Counted from the stretch's first letter, positions 1 to 7,141 are shown. The stretch is 22,780 nucleotides of DNA from DATHGT01 sp035317605 (GCA_035317605.1 DATHGT010000170.1:1-22780), one strand, 5' to 3'. Made by a program: numbers and translations. The notes: a model not told the origin generated them from the sequence alone.

Positions 1-372
1 CCCGACGGCTATCTCCGCTTCATGGGCCGCTACAAGGACATGCTCAAGATCGGCGGCGAGAACGTCGACCCGATGGAAGTCGAGGCGTACCTGATGACCC
101 ACCCCGCCATCAGCGTCGCCGCGGTGGTGAGCTACCCCGACACGCGCCTCAGCGAAGTCGGCGTCGCCTTCGTCAACCGCGAGCCCGGCCACGCGCTGAC
201 CGAAGAGGACGTGCTGGCGCACTGCCGAGGCCGCATCGCCAGCTTCAAGATCCCCCGCCACGTCGTCTTCGTCGACGACTTCCCGATGACCAGCTCCGGT
301 AAGATCCAGAAGGTGAAGCTGCGGGAGGAGGCGCTCACGCGCTGGCCGCCTGCCAGCGAGGCGACCCGCTGA
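1..372 (+). CDS. Acyl-CoA synthetase / AMP-binding enzyme, C-terminal fragment (5' end outside window)
   Basis: This is the last 123 codons of an ANL-superfamily adenylate-forming enzyme, which activates a carboxylic acid with ATP and transfers it to CoA. The reading frame is open from base 1, so the gene starts upstream of the window. The fragment begins just before the A8 hinge motif (GRYKDMLKIGGENVDPMEVE), continues through the small mobile C-terminal domain (HPAISVAAVV..PD...EVGVAFV), and ends with the A10 motif TSSGKIQK, whose Lys contacts the adenylate. Family knowledge supports a fatty-acyl or other carboxylate-CoA ligase; the substrate-binding region lies outside the window, so specificity cannot be read. 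The stop is 10 bp from the convergent stop of the Uma2 gene. Confidence is high for the family and low for the substrate. Confidence 0.93.
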   Translation, partial: PDGYLRFMGRYKDMLKIGGENVDPMEVEAYLMTHPAISVAAVVSYPDTRLSEVGVAFVNREPGHALTEEDVLAHCRGRIASFKIPRHVVFVDDFPMTSSGKIQKVKLREEALTRWPPASEATR

Positions 373-381
373 GCAGGAGCG

Positions 382-942
382 TCAGGCGAAGATGTCGGCG
401 ACGGGGATGACGAGGTCAGGAAAGCTCAGCGGCGCGATCGTGTCGCCACGCGGCACGCGCGTAACGTCGCGATAACCGTCGTCCTCGGGCGCTCGGTACA
501 CCTCGACCCACTCGCCCTCGACGCCCACCACCCAGTATTCCGGAATGCCGGTCGCCGCGTAGAGGCGCGCCTTGCGTCGCTGATCGTAGCGCAGCGACGT
601 CTCCGCGACTTCGACGATCAGCAAGATGTCGTTGGGCCGAGGATTGGCGCGTCGGTACGAGCGCGAACGAAGCAGCGCTACGTCGGGGTAAGGGACCGAG
701 CGTACGTTCACACGAGCACCGCCCTGAATCCAGACGACTGCTTCGTCGCCGACGCCGAGGACAAGCTCTTTGGTGAGACACGCGACCGCCGCCCCATGAC
801 CTGGGCCGACCGCGGCCATCTCGACGACCTCACCGTCGATAAGCTCGAGCCGTTCCTTTTCTCGAAACACGCCGGCCGCGACGATGTGCTCGAACTCGTC
901 GGCCGTGAACAGCCTGCGGGGAGGCTCGCCCTCAACTACCAT
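382..942 (-). CDS. Uma2-family (DUF820) PD-(D/E)XK nuclease-fold protein
   Basis: A 186-aa protein of the Uma2/DUF820 family, which has a restriction-endonuclease-like fold and unclear cellular role. Visible family marks are the N-terminal LFTADEFEHI and RLELIDGEVVEM segments, PD at residues 86-87, EV at 111-112 (LLIVEVAETS), D120, K124 within an RRKARLYA helix, and the diagnostic GIPEYWVV at about 132-139. D87, E111 and K124 are the likely metal and catalytic residues, and all are present, so the protein looks intact. The ATG at 942 is 6 bp downstream of the stop of the decayed DUF4926-like gene, so the two were probably co-transcribed. A GAGAG stretch just upstream could be a weak ribosome site. 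Uma2 genes are often multicopy and found in mobile or accessory regions (family knowledge). Whether this copy is a nuclease is inference. Confidence 0.9.
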   Translation of the reverse strand: MVVEGEPPRRLFTADEFEHIVAAGVFREKERLELIDGEVVEMAAVGPGHGAAVACLTKELVLGVGDEAVVWIQGGARVNVRSVPYPDVALLRSRSYRRANPRPNDILLIVEVAETSLRYDQRRKARLYAATGIPEYWVVGVEGEWVEVYRAPEDDGYRDVTRVPRGDTIAPLSFPDLVIPVADIFA

Positions 943-948
943 CGTCTC

Positions 949-1127
949 TCAGGCCACACCACGGCAAGGCAGGACGGCGATCAAGTCGTCGTCGGCGACC
1001 GGACGGACATCTTCGGCTGTGAGGCGCATAGATTTCGACGATAGATTTCGACGATCGCGCCGGGGTCGCCCTTACGCAGAGGCAGGTCGCGCTCGAGCAC
1101 GACGGTGTCCAGAAGCTGGTACGGCAT
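949..1127 (-). pseudogene. Decayed DUF4926-like small protein gene
   Basis: Reading from the ATG at 1127 gives MPYQLLDTVVLERDLPLRKG followed by GAIVEIY, which matches the start of DUF4926-like proteins from memory. The frame then fails. In another frame the typical family C-terminus follows: LTAEDVRPVADDDLIAVLPCRGVA and a stop at 949-951. Two lesions explain this. An exact 13-bp tandem duplication (1028-1053) breaks the frame, and roughly 15-20 codons expected between the VEIY strand and LTAEDV are absent. A good GGGAGG ribosome site lies 6 nt upstream of the ATG, inside the end of the preceding DUF6883-like gene, and the two genes overlap by one base (TGATG). Without correction the predicted product is a 48-residue peptide. 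Assignment of the family is by recognition of its two ends; no search was possible. Confidence 0.72.
1028..1053. repeat. 13-bp perfect tandem duplication inside the DUF4926-like gene
   Basis: The unit atagatttcgacg occurs twice in direct succession (1028-1040 and 1041-1053). Because 13 is not a multiple of 3, the second copy shifts the reading frame of the minus-strand gene directly after the codons for VEIY. It looks like a slippage-type mutation. Confidence 0.95.
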
Positions 1128-1461
1128 CAACGGCCTCCCGGATACGCGGCCACAAACCGGGGAAGGCCTTCACCGCGACGGATGATGAACCATACGCTCA
1201 TCACGTCTGCGGCCCTGCCCGATGGCCCTTTCAGCGTAGCGCGAATCGCGTATTTCTGCCCGTGATCCATGCGCTCTTCGGCCACCGCTTCCTTAGTCAG
1301 GTGCTGGCTCCGCAGATCCGTCTCGAGCCGTGCCCAGTCCTCGGCGGAGTATCCGGCGCGAGAAAGAACACCGTTTTGAAGCGCCCGACCGAATGGGTAC
1401 GTGAGAGCAAGTAGTCATGCAGCGTCCTCGAGTCGATCACCGCGCGATCTGCCTTCGGCAT
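1127..1461 (-). pseudogene. Frameshifted DUF6883-like gene
   Basis: From the ATG at 1461 the frame reads MPKADRAVIDSRTLHDYLLS, then THSVGRFKTVFF, a clear DUF6883-like start by recognition. At about 1361-1372 the frame changes. The continuation in another frame is RAGYSAEDWARLETDLRS, then the conserved HGQKYAIRATLKGPSGRAADVM block and the terminal FVAAYPGGR, ending at TGA 1127-1129. One inserted or deleted base in the TTCTTTCTC run accounts for the break, and restoring it gives about 111 residues, the size expected for this family. The gene begins 27 bp after the stop of the TIR-STAND gene on the same strand and overlaps the DUF4926-like ATG by one base. A single indel could be a sequencing error, but the neighbour is independently broken, which favours real decay. 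Confidence 0.72.
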
Positions 1462-1488
1462 CTGCAATGGCTGAAGTAACCGGATTGG

Positions 1489-4338
1489 CTACGTGCCCTC
1501 TGGGTTTTCGCCAAGGACGCGAGCCAACTCGGCGAGCTCGGGACGCCGGCGACCGTAACCCATCTCGTCGACCAGCAAGCGGGCGCGGCGAAGTGCCGCG
1601 CGCGCCTCGCCCAGCTTCGCCTGTGCGTCCGCAGAATTCGGCCCTTCGTGCTTGGATTCGGCCAGGGCGAGGCGCGCTTCCTCCAGCACGCAGTCAGCGG
1701 CGAAGAGACGCAAGCCTAAACGCTCAACGAGCTTCCTCGCCTCGAGGAGATCCCGTCGCGCCTGGACAAGGTCCCCGACCGCGCGGCGAAAGGCGGCGCG
1801 TGCGAGGAGTCCACGCGGCACGTCGTCGAGTTGACCGGCGGCACGGACGTTCTCGACAGCACGGTCGAAGTGTCTCCGGGCTGGCTCGAGGCTGCCCAAA
1901 GCTACGTGAGCCCGACCCAGGCTCACGTGGTCGAGGGCAATCGGGAGAAGCCAACGCTCGGCGGTGACCCGCTCGAGACTCCAAGCCGCGCGGCGCGCGA
2001 CTTCCGCCGCCTCGCCGCGCTCCAGAAGCAGCTCGCAGTAGCTGTAGCCGTCGAGCGCGTCGAGGAACGGAAATGACGGCCGCCTCGTGCCCTGACGCGA
2101 CTCCGCGTCCTCGAACAGCGCCTGTGCGGCATCGAGGTCCCCACGTTGGTGAAGCACGTCGGCAGCCCGGGTCCGCGCAGCGACCACATAGAACTCCTCT
2201 GGGCTTCGGTCAGCGTGCTCGATGGCTTCACGGGCTAACGCCTCAGCGCGCGGCAGGTCGCCGAGGAACTGGTGGAGCTCGCTCAGGTTGTAGGCTCGAT
2301 TCACGACGTTCTGCCAGTCGTGCTCGTTGACGCCACGGTCAAGCGCCGCTTCGATCGGCTTTACGGCCTCGTGCAGTCGGCCCAGAGCGCGCAGGGTATA
2401 GCCTGCCTCGGCAAGGAGCCAACTAACACTTTTAGGTGTTAGTAACCCGGCTGGCCGGATCCACGGGTCGATGAAGAATGACGCTAGGCAGCCAAGGTAC
2501 ACCTGAAAGGCTCCCAGTTTCTGGTACAAGAAGAACTGCCGCTCGCGCAGGATGCGACGTATGAGAACGCCCTGAAGCACTTCTTGGTGGCGTCCTGAGG
2601 CGGCACCGTGAACTACCGCCGCGAAGAGCGGCTCCATTTCAACGAGAGTTTCCGGTAGGTCCGGCGCGGTCTTCCGGTAGTGCTCGTAAAGCCGTCGGTG
2701 GCCTTCGATCCACGCTTCGGGCGCTCGTTCCTTTAGCTGGAATCCGAAATGCTCGCGCACGAGCGGATGGGCGTCGACATCGTTGGACGTCTCGCGTCGG
2801 GGCGCAGCGATTAGGCGTGATGCGCGAAGACGCGCGAGCGGCACCGTGAGGGCTTTCTGTACCAGATGGTCGTTAAGACGTTTGAAACGCGGCGTGCCGA
2901 ATAGGGCTTCGAGCGGCGCCATTTCGGCCGGGCGATCGAAGAGGCCGAGCCCATGGAGAAGATCGATCTCGGGCCCCGCACCGAGCCGTTGGACCCAGGC
3001 TTCCATGGCGCGGCGAGGATGACCGCCGTCTTCAATGGCGTGAGCAAGCGGGGGCAGCGCAGCGACCACTTCAACGCTACGGCCCGGGCTGTCCGAGGCG
3101 TAACTTGCGAAGAGGCTCACGGCAAGAGCGTGACATCCCAAGTCGCGGACGACTTCTTCAAGCCGCGAGTCCTCGCCCCGAACTCGTTGAACTCGAAGCA
3201 ATGCCCTGCCGGCTTGCGGAGAAACCTGCTCCAGATCGATATGGGCGACGCGAGGTTGGAGCACGTCGGTACGCAGGTCGACTAGTTCTTCGCGGGTTGT
3301 AACCACACACAGACCAGGGTTTTCCTCGGCAAGCGACTCGATCAGGACGCGCAGCGCCGGGTCATTGATCCGACCGCGCTCGATGGGCCCGGCTGACTGG
3401 AGCGGCTCGATGCCATCTAGTACGAGCAGGGTTCGCTCGCGACGTACACACTCGACCAACCGTTCAGCGCGGTCCCAGTGTGAAGGGATGCTCGCCGGAT
3501 CTTCTCGCCACCAGCGCAACGCTGCGTCCACGAAACGGTCGGAGGACGCTGCGCGGCCCGTGCCTTGGCTGTAGAACGACCAGCCGAAGGCCCTCTCGGT
3601 GCCACGCCATTTGTCCTCCGCCAAGAGATCGGTCCAGGTACGCACGAGGGCGGACTTTCCTACGCCGCCTCCGGCGCGGAACACGACGACGTTGATGCCG
3701 TCCTGCTTGGCCCAAGCGCGATCCAGGCGCCGTAGCTCTTCGGCACGACCGAACAAGAGATCGCCCGTATCGGGCAGGTGGTCGAGGTTGTAGCGATCTG
3801 GACGCACCTCCCGGCGCACGTTTTGGGGAGGCTCGTAGCCGGGCCGGGTCGCGGCAAGAGTCTCCCTCGCGAATGCCTTGAGGGTCTCGCTACGCTGCGC
3901 CTTGCTCATCATTGAAAGTGGTATCGTGTCCTTCGGCCGAATCTGGAGCCGCTTGAGCCAGGGCTCGAGCTCATAGAGGCAATGGTCGAGGAGGAGGGGT
4001 TGCAGCGTCAGCCTACCGGCGCGCGCTCGCTGGAGGAGCACTGGCACTTCCTCATGTCGGCAGAACTTGGAGGCGAGGAAGGGCTGAGAGAGGAGCAGCA
4101 CCGCCACCCGCGCCTGATCTAGCTTGTCAGAAATCTCCGCGTACCAGTCCTCGCCGACGCCGATGTTGCGGTCGTGCCACAGCTCCACGTGTCCCAGCTC
4201 TTCGAGTTGCTGGAGGAAGGGAAGCAACTCGTCCTTCAAGAACTTCTCGTCCTCGTGCGCGTAAGACACGAAGACCAGCGGCGCCCTGTCGGCCTCAGGT
4301 CCGCGCTTTGGGCCTCTGCTGTCTGGCACGTGATTCAT
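1489..4338 (-). CDS. TIR - STAND (NB-ARC-like) ATPase - TPR protein, candidate anti-phage/NLR-like effector
   Basis: A 949-aa multidomain protein. The TIR domain spans about residues 20-165: LVFVSYAHED at 21-30, LWHDRNI, VAVLLLSQPFLASKFC, and an S-x-x-C-x-x-E motif with E96 in the position of the catalytic NADase Glu. A STAND NTPase follows at about 185-500: LLFGRAEELRRLD, Walker A GGGVGKS at 223-229, Walker B TLLVLDG at 303-309, sensor-like VVTTRE at 345-350. A winged-helix-like stretch (VDAHPLVREHF) and then TPR-like helical repeats from about 640 to 900 (for example ALGRLHEAVKPIEAAL, FLGDLPRAEALAREAI, RGDLDAAQALFEDA) complete it. The start at 4338 is chosen because a promoter lies 28 bp upstream and GAGG precedes it. 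The open frame continues another 151 codons upstream, but that part has no TIR-like character and overlaps an opposing gene fragment. In characterised TIR-STAND systems the repeats sense infection and TIR depletes NAD; that role here is inferred. Confidence 0.9.
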   Translation of the reverse strand: MNHVPDSRGPKRGPEADRAPLVFVSYAHEDEKFLKDELLPFLQQLEELGHVELWHDRNIGVGEDWYAEISDKLDQARVAVLLLSQPFLASKFCRHEEVPVLLQRARAGRLTLQPLLLDHCLYELEPWLKRLQIRPKDTIPLSMMSKAQRSETLKAFARETLAATRPGYEPPQNVRREVRPDRYNLDHLPDTGDLLFGRAEELRRLDRAWAKQDGINVVVFRAGGGVGKSALVRTWTDLLAEDKWRGTERAFGWSFYSQGTGRAASSDRFVDAALRWWREDPASIPSHWDRAERLVECVRRERTLLVLDGIEPLQSAGPIERGRINDPALRVLIESLAEENPGLCVVTTREELVDLRTDVLQPRVAHIDLEQVSPQAGRALLRVQRVRGEDSRLEEVVRDLGCHALAVSLFASYASDSPGRSVEVVAALPPLAHAIEDGGHPRRAMEAWVQRLGAGPEIDLLHGLGLFDRPAEMAPLEALFGTPRFKRLNDHLVQKALTVPLARLRASRLIAAPRRETSNDVDAHPLVREHFGFQLKERAPEAWIEGHRRLYEHYRKTAPDLPETLVEMEPLFAAVVHGAASGRHQEVLQGVLIRRILRERQFFLYQKLGAFQVYLGCLASFFIDPWIRPAGLLTPKSVSWLLAEAGYTLRALGRLHEAVKPIEAALDRGVNEHDWQNVVNRAYNLSELHQFLGDLPRAEALAREAIEHADRSPEEFYVVAARTRAADVLHQRGDLDAAQALFEDAESRQGTRRPSFPFLDALDGYSYCELLLERGEAAEVARRAAWSLERVTAERWLLPIALDHVSLGRAHVALGSLEPARRHFDRAVENVRAAGQLDDVPRGLLARAAFRRAVGDLVQARRDLLEARKLVERLGLRLFAADCVLEEARLALAESKHEGPNSADAQAKLGEARAALRRARLLVDEMGYGRRRPELAELARVLGENPEGT

Positions 4339-4365
4339 CACCTCGGCGCCGTCGGAAGATACGCC

Positions 4366-4374
4366 ATTATAGCA
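4366..4374 (-). promoter_or_regulatory. Extended -10 promoter (TGCTATAAT) for the TIR-STAND gene
   Basis: Read on the minus strand the sequence is TGCTATAAT, a perfect extended -10 element (TGn plus TATAAT), which is striking in such GC-rich DNA. No convincing -35 is seen at the usual spacing, as expected for extended -10 promoters. It predicts transcription from about 4359 and a leader of about 20 nt before the ATG at 4338. Confidence 0.65.
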
Positions 4375-4452
4375 GATGCCCGCCGGCCGCTTGACTCTCC
4401 GCCGCCACGGCCCTACGGTCCGGGGGACATCCGAAAATCGGAGGCGTTGACG

Positions 4453-4785
4453 ATGAGCTTGCTGACCAAGACGCCGCTGTCCGTGACCGCGCCGCTCGTG
4501 CTGAATCCGTTGATGGCGAGGATGGTGGAGACGGCGGGGTTCGGGGCCGCGTATCTGGGCGGGGGCGCGACCGGGTATCAGAAAGTGGCGCTGGAGACGA
4601 ACCTGAACCTGACCGAGATGTGTCAGGCGGCGCTCGACATTCGGGCGGTGTCGTCGCTGCCGCTCATTCTCGACGGGACGTGCGGGTACGGCGGTCCCGA
4701 GTGGGGACCTCTCGAGAAAGAAATGCTGGCCACCATCGACATCGAGAAGCTGCTCGCGGTCGAGCGCGCGACGGTCGAGAAGTGA
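4453..4785 (+). pseudogene. Isocitrate lyase/PEP mutase family gene with internal deletion
   Basis: The ATG at 4453 has a GGAGG about 8 nt upstream and opens a 110-codon frame. The first ~77 residues (MSLLTKTPLSVTAPLVLNPL, METAGFGAAYLGGGATGYQ-like barrel start, LPLILDGTCGYG) match the N-terminus of the isocitrate lyase/phosphoenolpyruvate mutase family. After GYGG the sequence jumps to PEWGPLEKEMLATIDIEKLL..ERATVEK, which looks like the family's C-terminal tail. The usual length is about 280-300 residues, so roughly 180 residues, including most metal-binding and catalytic loop residues, are missing. The join is in frame near 4690-4700. It is probably non-functional as a lyase. It ends 4 bp before the D-2-hydroxyacid dehydrogenase start, so it once headed that operon. 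An alternative is a real small protein derived from the family. Confidence 0.7.
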
Positions 4786-4789
4786 TCCC

Positions 4790-5788
4790 ATGAACGTGCT
4801 GGTGACGACGGGCTTCGAAGACGCGCTGCTCGACAGGATGCGCGCGGTGTCGCCGGACGTGAACGTGACTCGCGGCGAGGCCCGAGGCGCGGACTATTCC
4901 GAGGTCGACATCCTGTACGGGAACACGCTCCCGCGCGACCCCGCGCGAGCGCCGCGGCTCAAGTGGGTGCAGCTCCACATGGCTGGTCCGGACTCGATCC
5001 ACGAGCATCCGATCTACACGAAGACGGGCGTCGCGCTCACCACGACCAGTGGCGTGCACGCGGCCACCGTCGCGGAGTACGCGATCACCGTGCTGCTCGC
5101 TCTCGCTCACCGCGTGCCGCGCATGGTCGAGTGGAAACGCAAGGGGAGCTGGCCGCCCGACGAGCGGCGCTGGCCGCTGTTCGTTCCCACCGAAGTCCGC
5201 GGCGCCACCCTCGGGCTCGTCGGCTACGGAAGCATCGGGCGCGAGCTGGCGCGCATCGCCAAGAGCGCGTTCGCGATGACCGTGCTCGCGTGCAAGCGCG
5301 ACCCGTCAGAGCGGCGCGATACGGGATACTGCCGGCCGGGAACCGGGGATCCGGAAGGACGGCTTCCCGACGCGTGGTTCACGCCGGCTCAGCTCGACGA
5401 GTTGCTTGCGCGCTCCGACGTCGTGGTCATGTGCGCGCCGCTCACCCGTGAAACCCGCCACCTGTTCGACGCCAAGGCCTTCGGCGCGATGAAGCCGTCG
5501 GCCTACTTCATCAACGTCGGGCGGGGCGGTTCAGTCGACGAGACCGCGCTGGTGAACGCGCTGAAGGACGGGCGCATCGCGGGAGCCGCCATCGACGTCT
5601 TCGCCCAGGAGCCGCCGCCGAAGAAGCACCCGCTGTACGCGCTCGACAACGTGATCGTGTCGCCCCACGTCTCCGGCTTCCTGCCGACCTACGACGACGC
5701 GTGCACGGAGTTGTTCGTGGAGAATCTGCGTCGCTACCTCGCCGGTACGCCGCTGCTGAATCTCGTCGATCGCGCGACTGGATACTGA
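4790..5788 (+). CDS. D-isomer specific 2-hydroxyacid dehydrogenase
   Basis: A 332-aa NAD(P)-dependent oxidoreductase interconverting a 2-keto acid and a D-2-hydroxy acid. The Rossmann motif GYGSIG lies at residues 145-150. The catalytic set is present: Arg245 in INVGRGG, Glu274 in DVFAQEP, and His293 in SPHVSG. An N-terminal flavodoxin-like catalytic domain (1-100) and the terminal helix complete the family layout, and the length is normal. A loop of about 20 residues (PSERRDTGYCRPGTGDPEGR) after the nucleotide-binding strand is longer than in many relatives. The ATG lies 4 bp after the stop of the truncated lyase/mutase gene, so translation may be coupled. The substrate (glyoxylate, hydroxypyruvate, phosphoglycerate-like or other) cannot be read from sequence. 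Confidence 0.93.
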   Translation: MNVLVTTGFEDALLDRMRAVSPDVNVTRGEARGADYSEVDILYGNTLPRDPARAPRLKWVQLHMAGPDSIHEHPIYTKTGVALTTTSGVHAATVAEYAITVLLALAHRVPRMVEWKRKGSWPPDERRWPLFVPTEVRGATLGLVGYGSIGRELARIAKSAFAMTVLACKRDPSERRDTGYCRPGTGDPEGRLPDAWFTPAQLDELLARSDVVVMCAPLTRETRHLFDAKAFGAMKPSAYFINVGRGGSVDETALVNALKDGRIAGAAIDVFAQEPPPKKHPLYALDNVIVSPHVSGFLPTYDDACTELFVENLRRYLAGTPLLNLVDRATGY

Positions 5789-5809
5789 AAACGGGGGAGG
5801 GGTCGGGGT

Positions 5810-5831
5810 GGGGCGGCCGTTGCGCCGCCCC
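5810..5831. terminator. GC hairpin after the dehydrogenase (possible terminator)
   Basis: A perfect 8-bp stem, ggggcggc at 5810-5817 and gccgcccc at 5824-5831, with a 6-nt loop, begins 22 bp after the dehydrogenase stop. There is no T-run, so intrinsic termination is uncertain. Confidence 0.4.
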
Positions 5832-5856
5832 CCCGGCTCGCGTTGCTCGCCGGCCC

Positions 5857-6004
5857 TAATGATCCTCGCGGAATTGGTTGACGGTCTCGCGTCGGGGGTC
5901 GAGCGCCGATTTCGCAGAAAAGAGGAGCGAAGCTCCTCCTTTCGAGGACCCAGGCCAGCCGACCCCCGACGCGAGACCGTCAACCAATTCCGCGAGCTCC
6001 ATTA
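5857..6004. repeat. Large inverted-repeat element (MITE/REP-like) between convergent genes
   Basis: Two perfect 37-bp arms, 5865-5901 and 5960-5996, are exact reverse complements. After three mismatches a further 5 bp pair (taatg 5857-5861 with catta 6000-6004), so each arm is about 45 bp. The 58-bp centre carries its own hairpin: 5917-5928 pairs with 5932-5943 with one A/C mismatch around a gaa loop. The right end covers the TAA stop (6002-6004) of the amidohydrolase gene. Such size and symmetry exceed a normal terminator and resemble a non-autonomous palindromic element. As RNA from either strand it would fold into one long hairpin, so it could also stop both convergent transcripts. No transposase is nearby and no clear target-site duplication is visible. 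Confidence 0.85.
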
Positions 6005-7141
6005 ACTCAGCCCGTAAAATTCCCGCGCGTTGTCGCAGGTTATCTTGCGGACGACATCGGGGGGCAGGTGGCCGAACTGCTCCTCGATGTACTTCGACGA
6101 TTCGGGCCACACGCCGTCGGGGTGCGGATAGTCCGAGCCCCACATGAGCGTCTCCACGCCGATGTCGTCGATGAGCTTGGTGCCGATGGGATCGAACTGG
6201 AACGTGGCCTTGCACTGGCGCCGCCAGTAGTCGCTCGGCTTCATCTTCAGGCCGAGGTCGCGGAAGCGGTCCTGCCACTCGAAGTCCATCCGGTCCAGGG
6301 CGTAGGCGAGCCAGCCGATCCCGCTCTCGCCCAACGAGATCCTCAGATTCGGATAGCGCTCGAGCACGGCGGCGCCGATCACCGCGGCCACGATGTTGAT
6401 CAGGTTCATCTGGAAGCCGGCCACGCTGGTGAACTGGGCGGCTCGCCGGGTGAGCCCGGTCTGGGCGTCGCGCACGCTCTGGGGCAGCGACGGGAAGGTG
6501 TGGAAATGGAGCGGCAGGTTGACGTCGCTCACGGCCTTCCACAGCGGCTCCCACGTGGGATGCCACATCGGGTCCATGTCCCACGAGCACGACAGCTCCA
6601 CGCCGCGCAGGCCGAGCTTGGCCACCCGGTAGATCTCGGCCACGGCCGCTTCGATGTCGCCGTAGGGCAGGCAGGCGAGACCAATGTTGCGCTCCGGATA
6701 CTTCTTGCAGAAGTCGACCAGCCAGTCGTTGTAGATGCGGAACATCTCGCCGGTGGCGCCGTGGTCGCCCATGCGCGAGGCCGCGCCGAGGATCCCGAAC
6801 ATCACCTCAGCGTCCACGCCGTCGCGCTCCATGTCGGCCCGGCGCCGATCCGCGTCCGCGGGCCGGAGGATGCCCTTCTTGCCGTCCTCGAACAGACCGG
6901 CGGAGATCATGACGTCGACGCGATAGTTCTGACCGGGAACGGGTTTCGACCCCGTGGACCCGAGACCGCCCACCAGGCCGAGCGCCGCACCTTTCTTGGT
7001 GGTCCAGCGCGGACCATCCGGCCCGTCCGCGACATAGGGCATCCGGTCTTTCATGGCCGCCGAGGCGTTCGATGTGAACAGGTCGGCGGGGAGCCAGGGG
7101 AGGTCGATGTGGCAGTCGGCGGAGATCCGGTTGTAGTGCAT
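6002..7141 (-). CDS. Amidohydrolase-2 family metal-dependent hydrolase/decarboxylase
   Basis: A 379-aa TIM-barrel protein of the amidohydrolase-2 (ACMSD-like) family, which hydrolyses or decarboxylates small, often aromatic or cyclic, acids. The start at 7141 has GAGGAG 7 nt upstream. The first metal motif reads SADCHID, so the usual HxH is HxD, which may alter metal binding. Later conserved parts are present: GLRGVELSCSW, LPLHFHTFPS with its His, the hallmark GESGIGWLAYALDRMDFEW, and WGSDYPHPDG with the catalytic Asp. The tail is DNAREFYGLS. It diverges from the AtzG-like/amidase pair and converges on the dehydrogenase, with an inverted-repeat element covering its stop. The family call is firm and the substrate is unknown. 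Confidence 0.92.
   Translation of the reverse strand: MHYNRISADCHIDLPWLPADLFTSNASAAMKDRMPYVADGPDGPRWTTKKGAALGLVGGLGSTGSKPVPGQNYRVDVMISAGLFEDGKKGILRPADADRRRADMERDGVDAEVMFGILGAASRMGDHGATGEMFRIYNDWLVDFCKKYPERNIGLACLPYGDIEAAVAEIYRVAKLGLRGVELSCSWDMDPMWHPTWEPLWKAVSDVNLPLHFHTFPSLPQSVRDAQTGLTRRAAQFTSVAGFQMNLINIVAAVIGAAVLERYPNLRISLGESGIGWLAYALDRMDFEWQDRFRDLGLKMKPSDYWRRQCKATFQFDPIGTKLIDDIGVETLMWGSDYPHPDGVWPESSKYIEEQFGHLPPDVVRKITCDNAREFYGLS

Noticed and set aside
884..1967. Plus-strand open frames across the DUF4926/DUF6883 region and the end of the TIR-STAND gene
   Set aside because: They carry no recognisable motifs, whereas the minus strand yields family-like sequence throughout.
2422..2443. AT-rich perfect 8-bp inverted repeat (actaacac / gtgttagt) inside the TIR-STAND gene
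   Set aside because: It encodes an unbroken stretch of the protein (LLTPKSVSW) and has no second copy, so chance is the simplest explanation.
4339..4791. N-terminal extension of the TIR-STAND protein by 151 codons
   Set aside because: The open frame is Arg/Gln-rich low-quality sequence antisense to the isocitrate lyase-like fragment, and the strong promoter lies inside it, so translation from there is unlikely.
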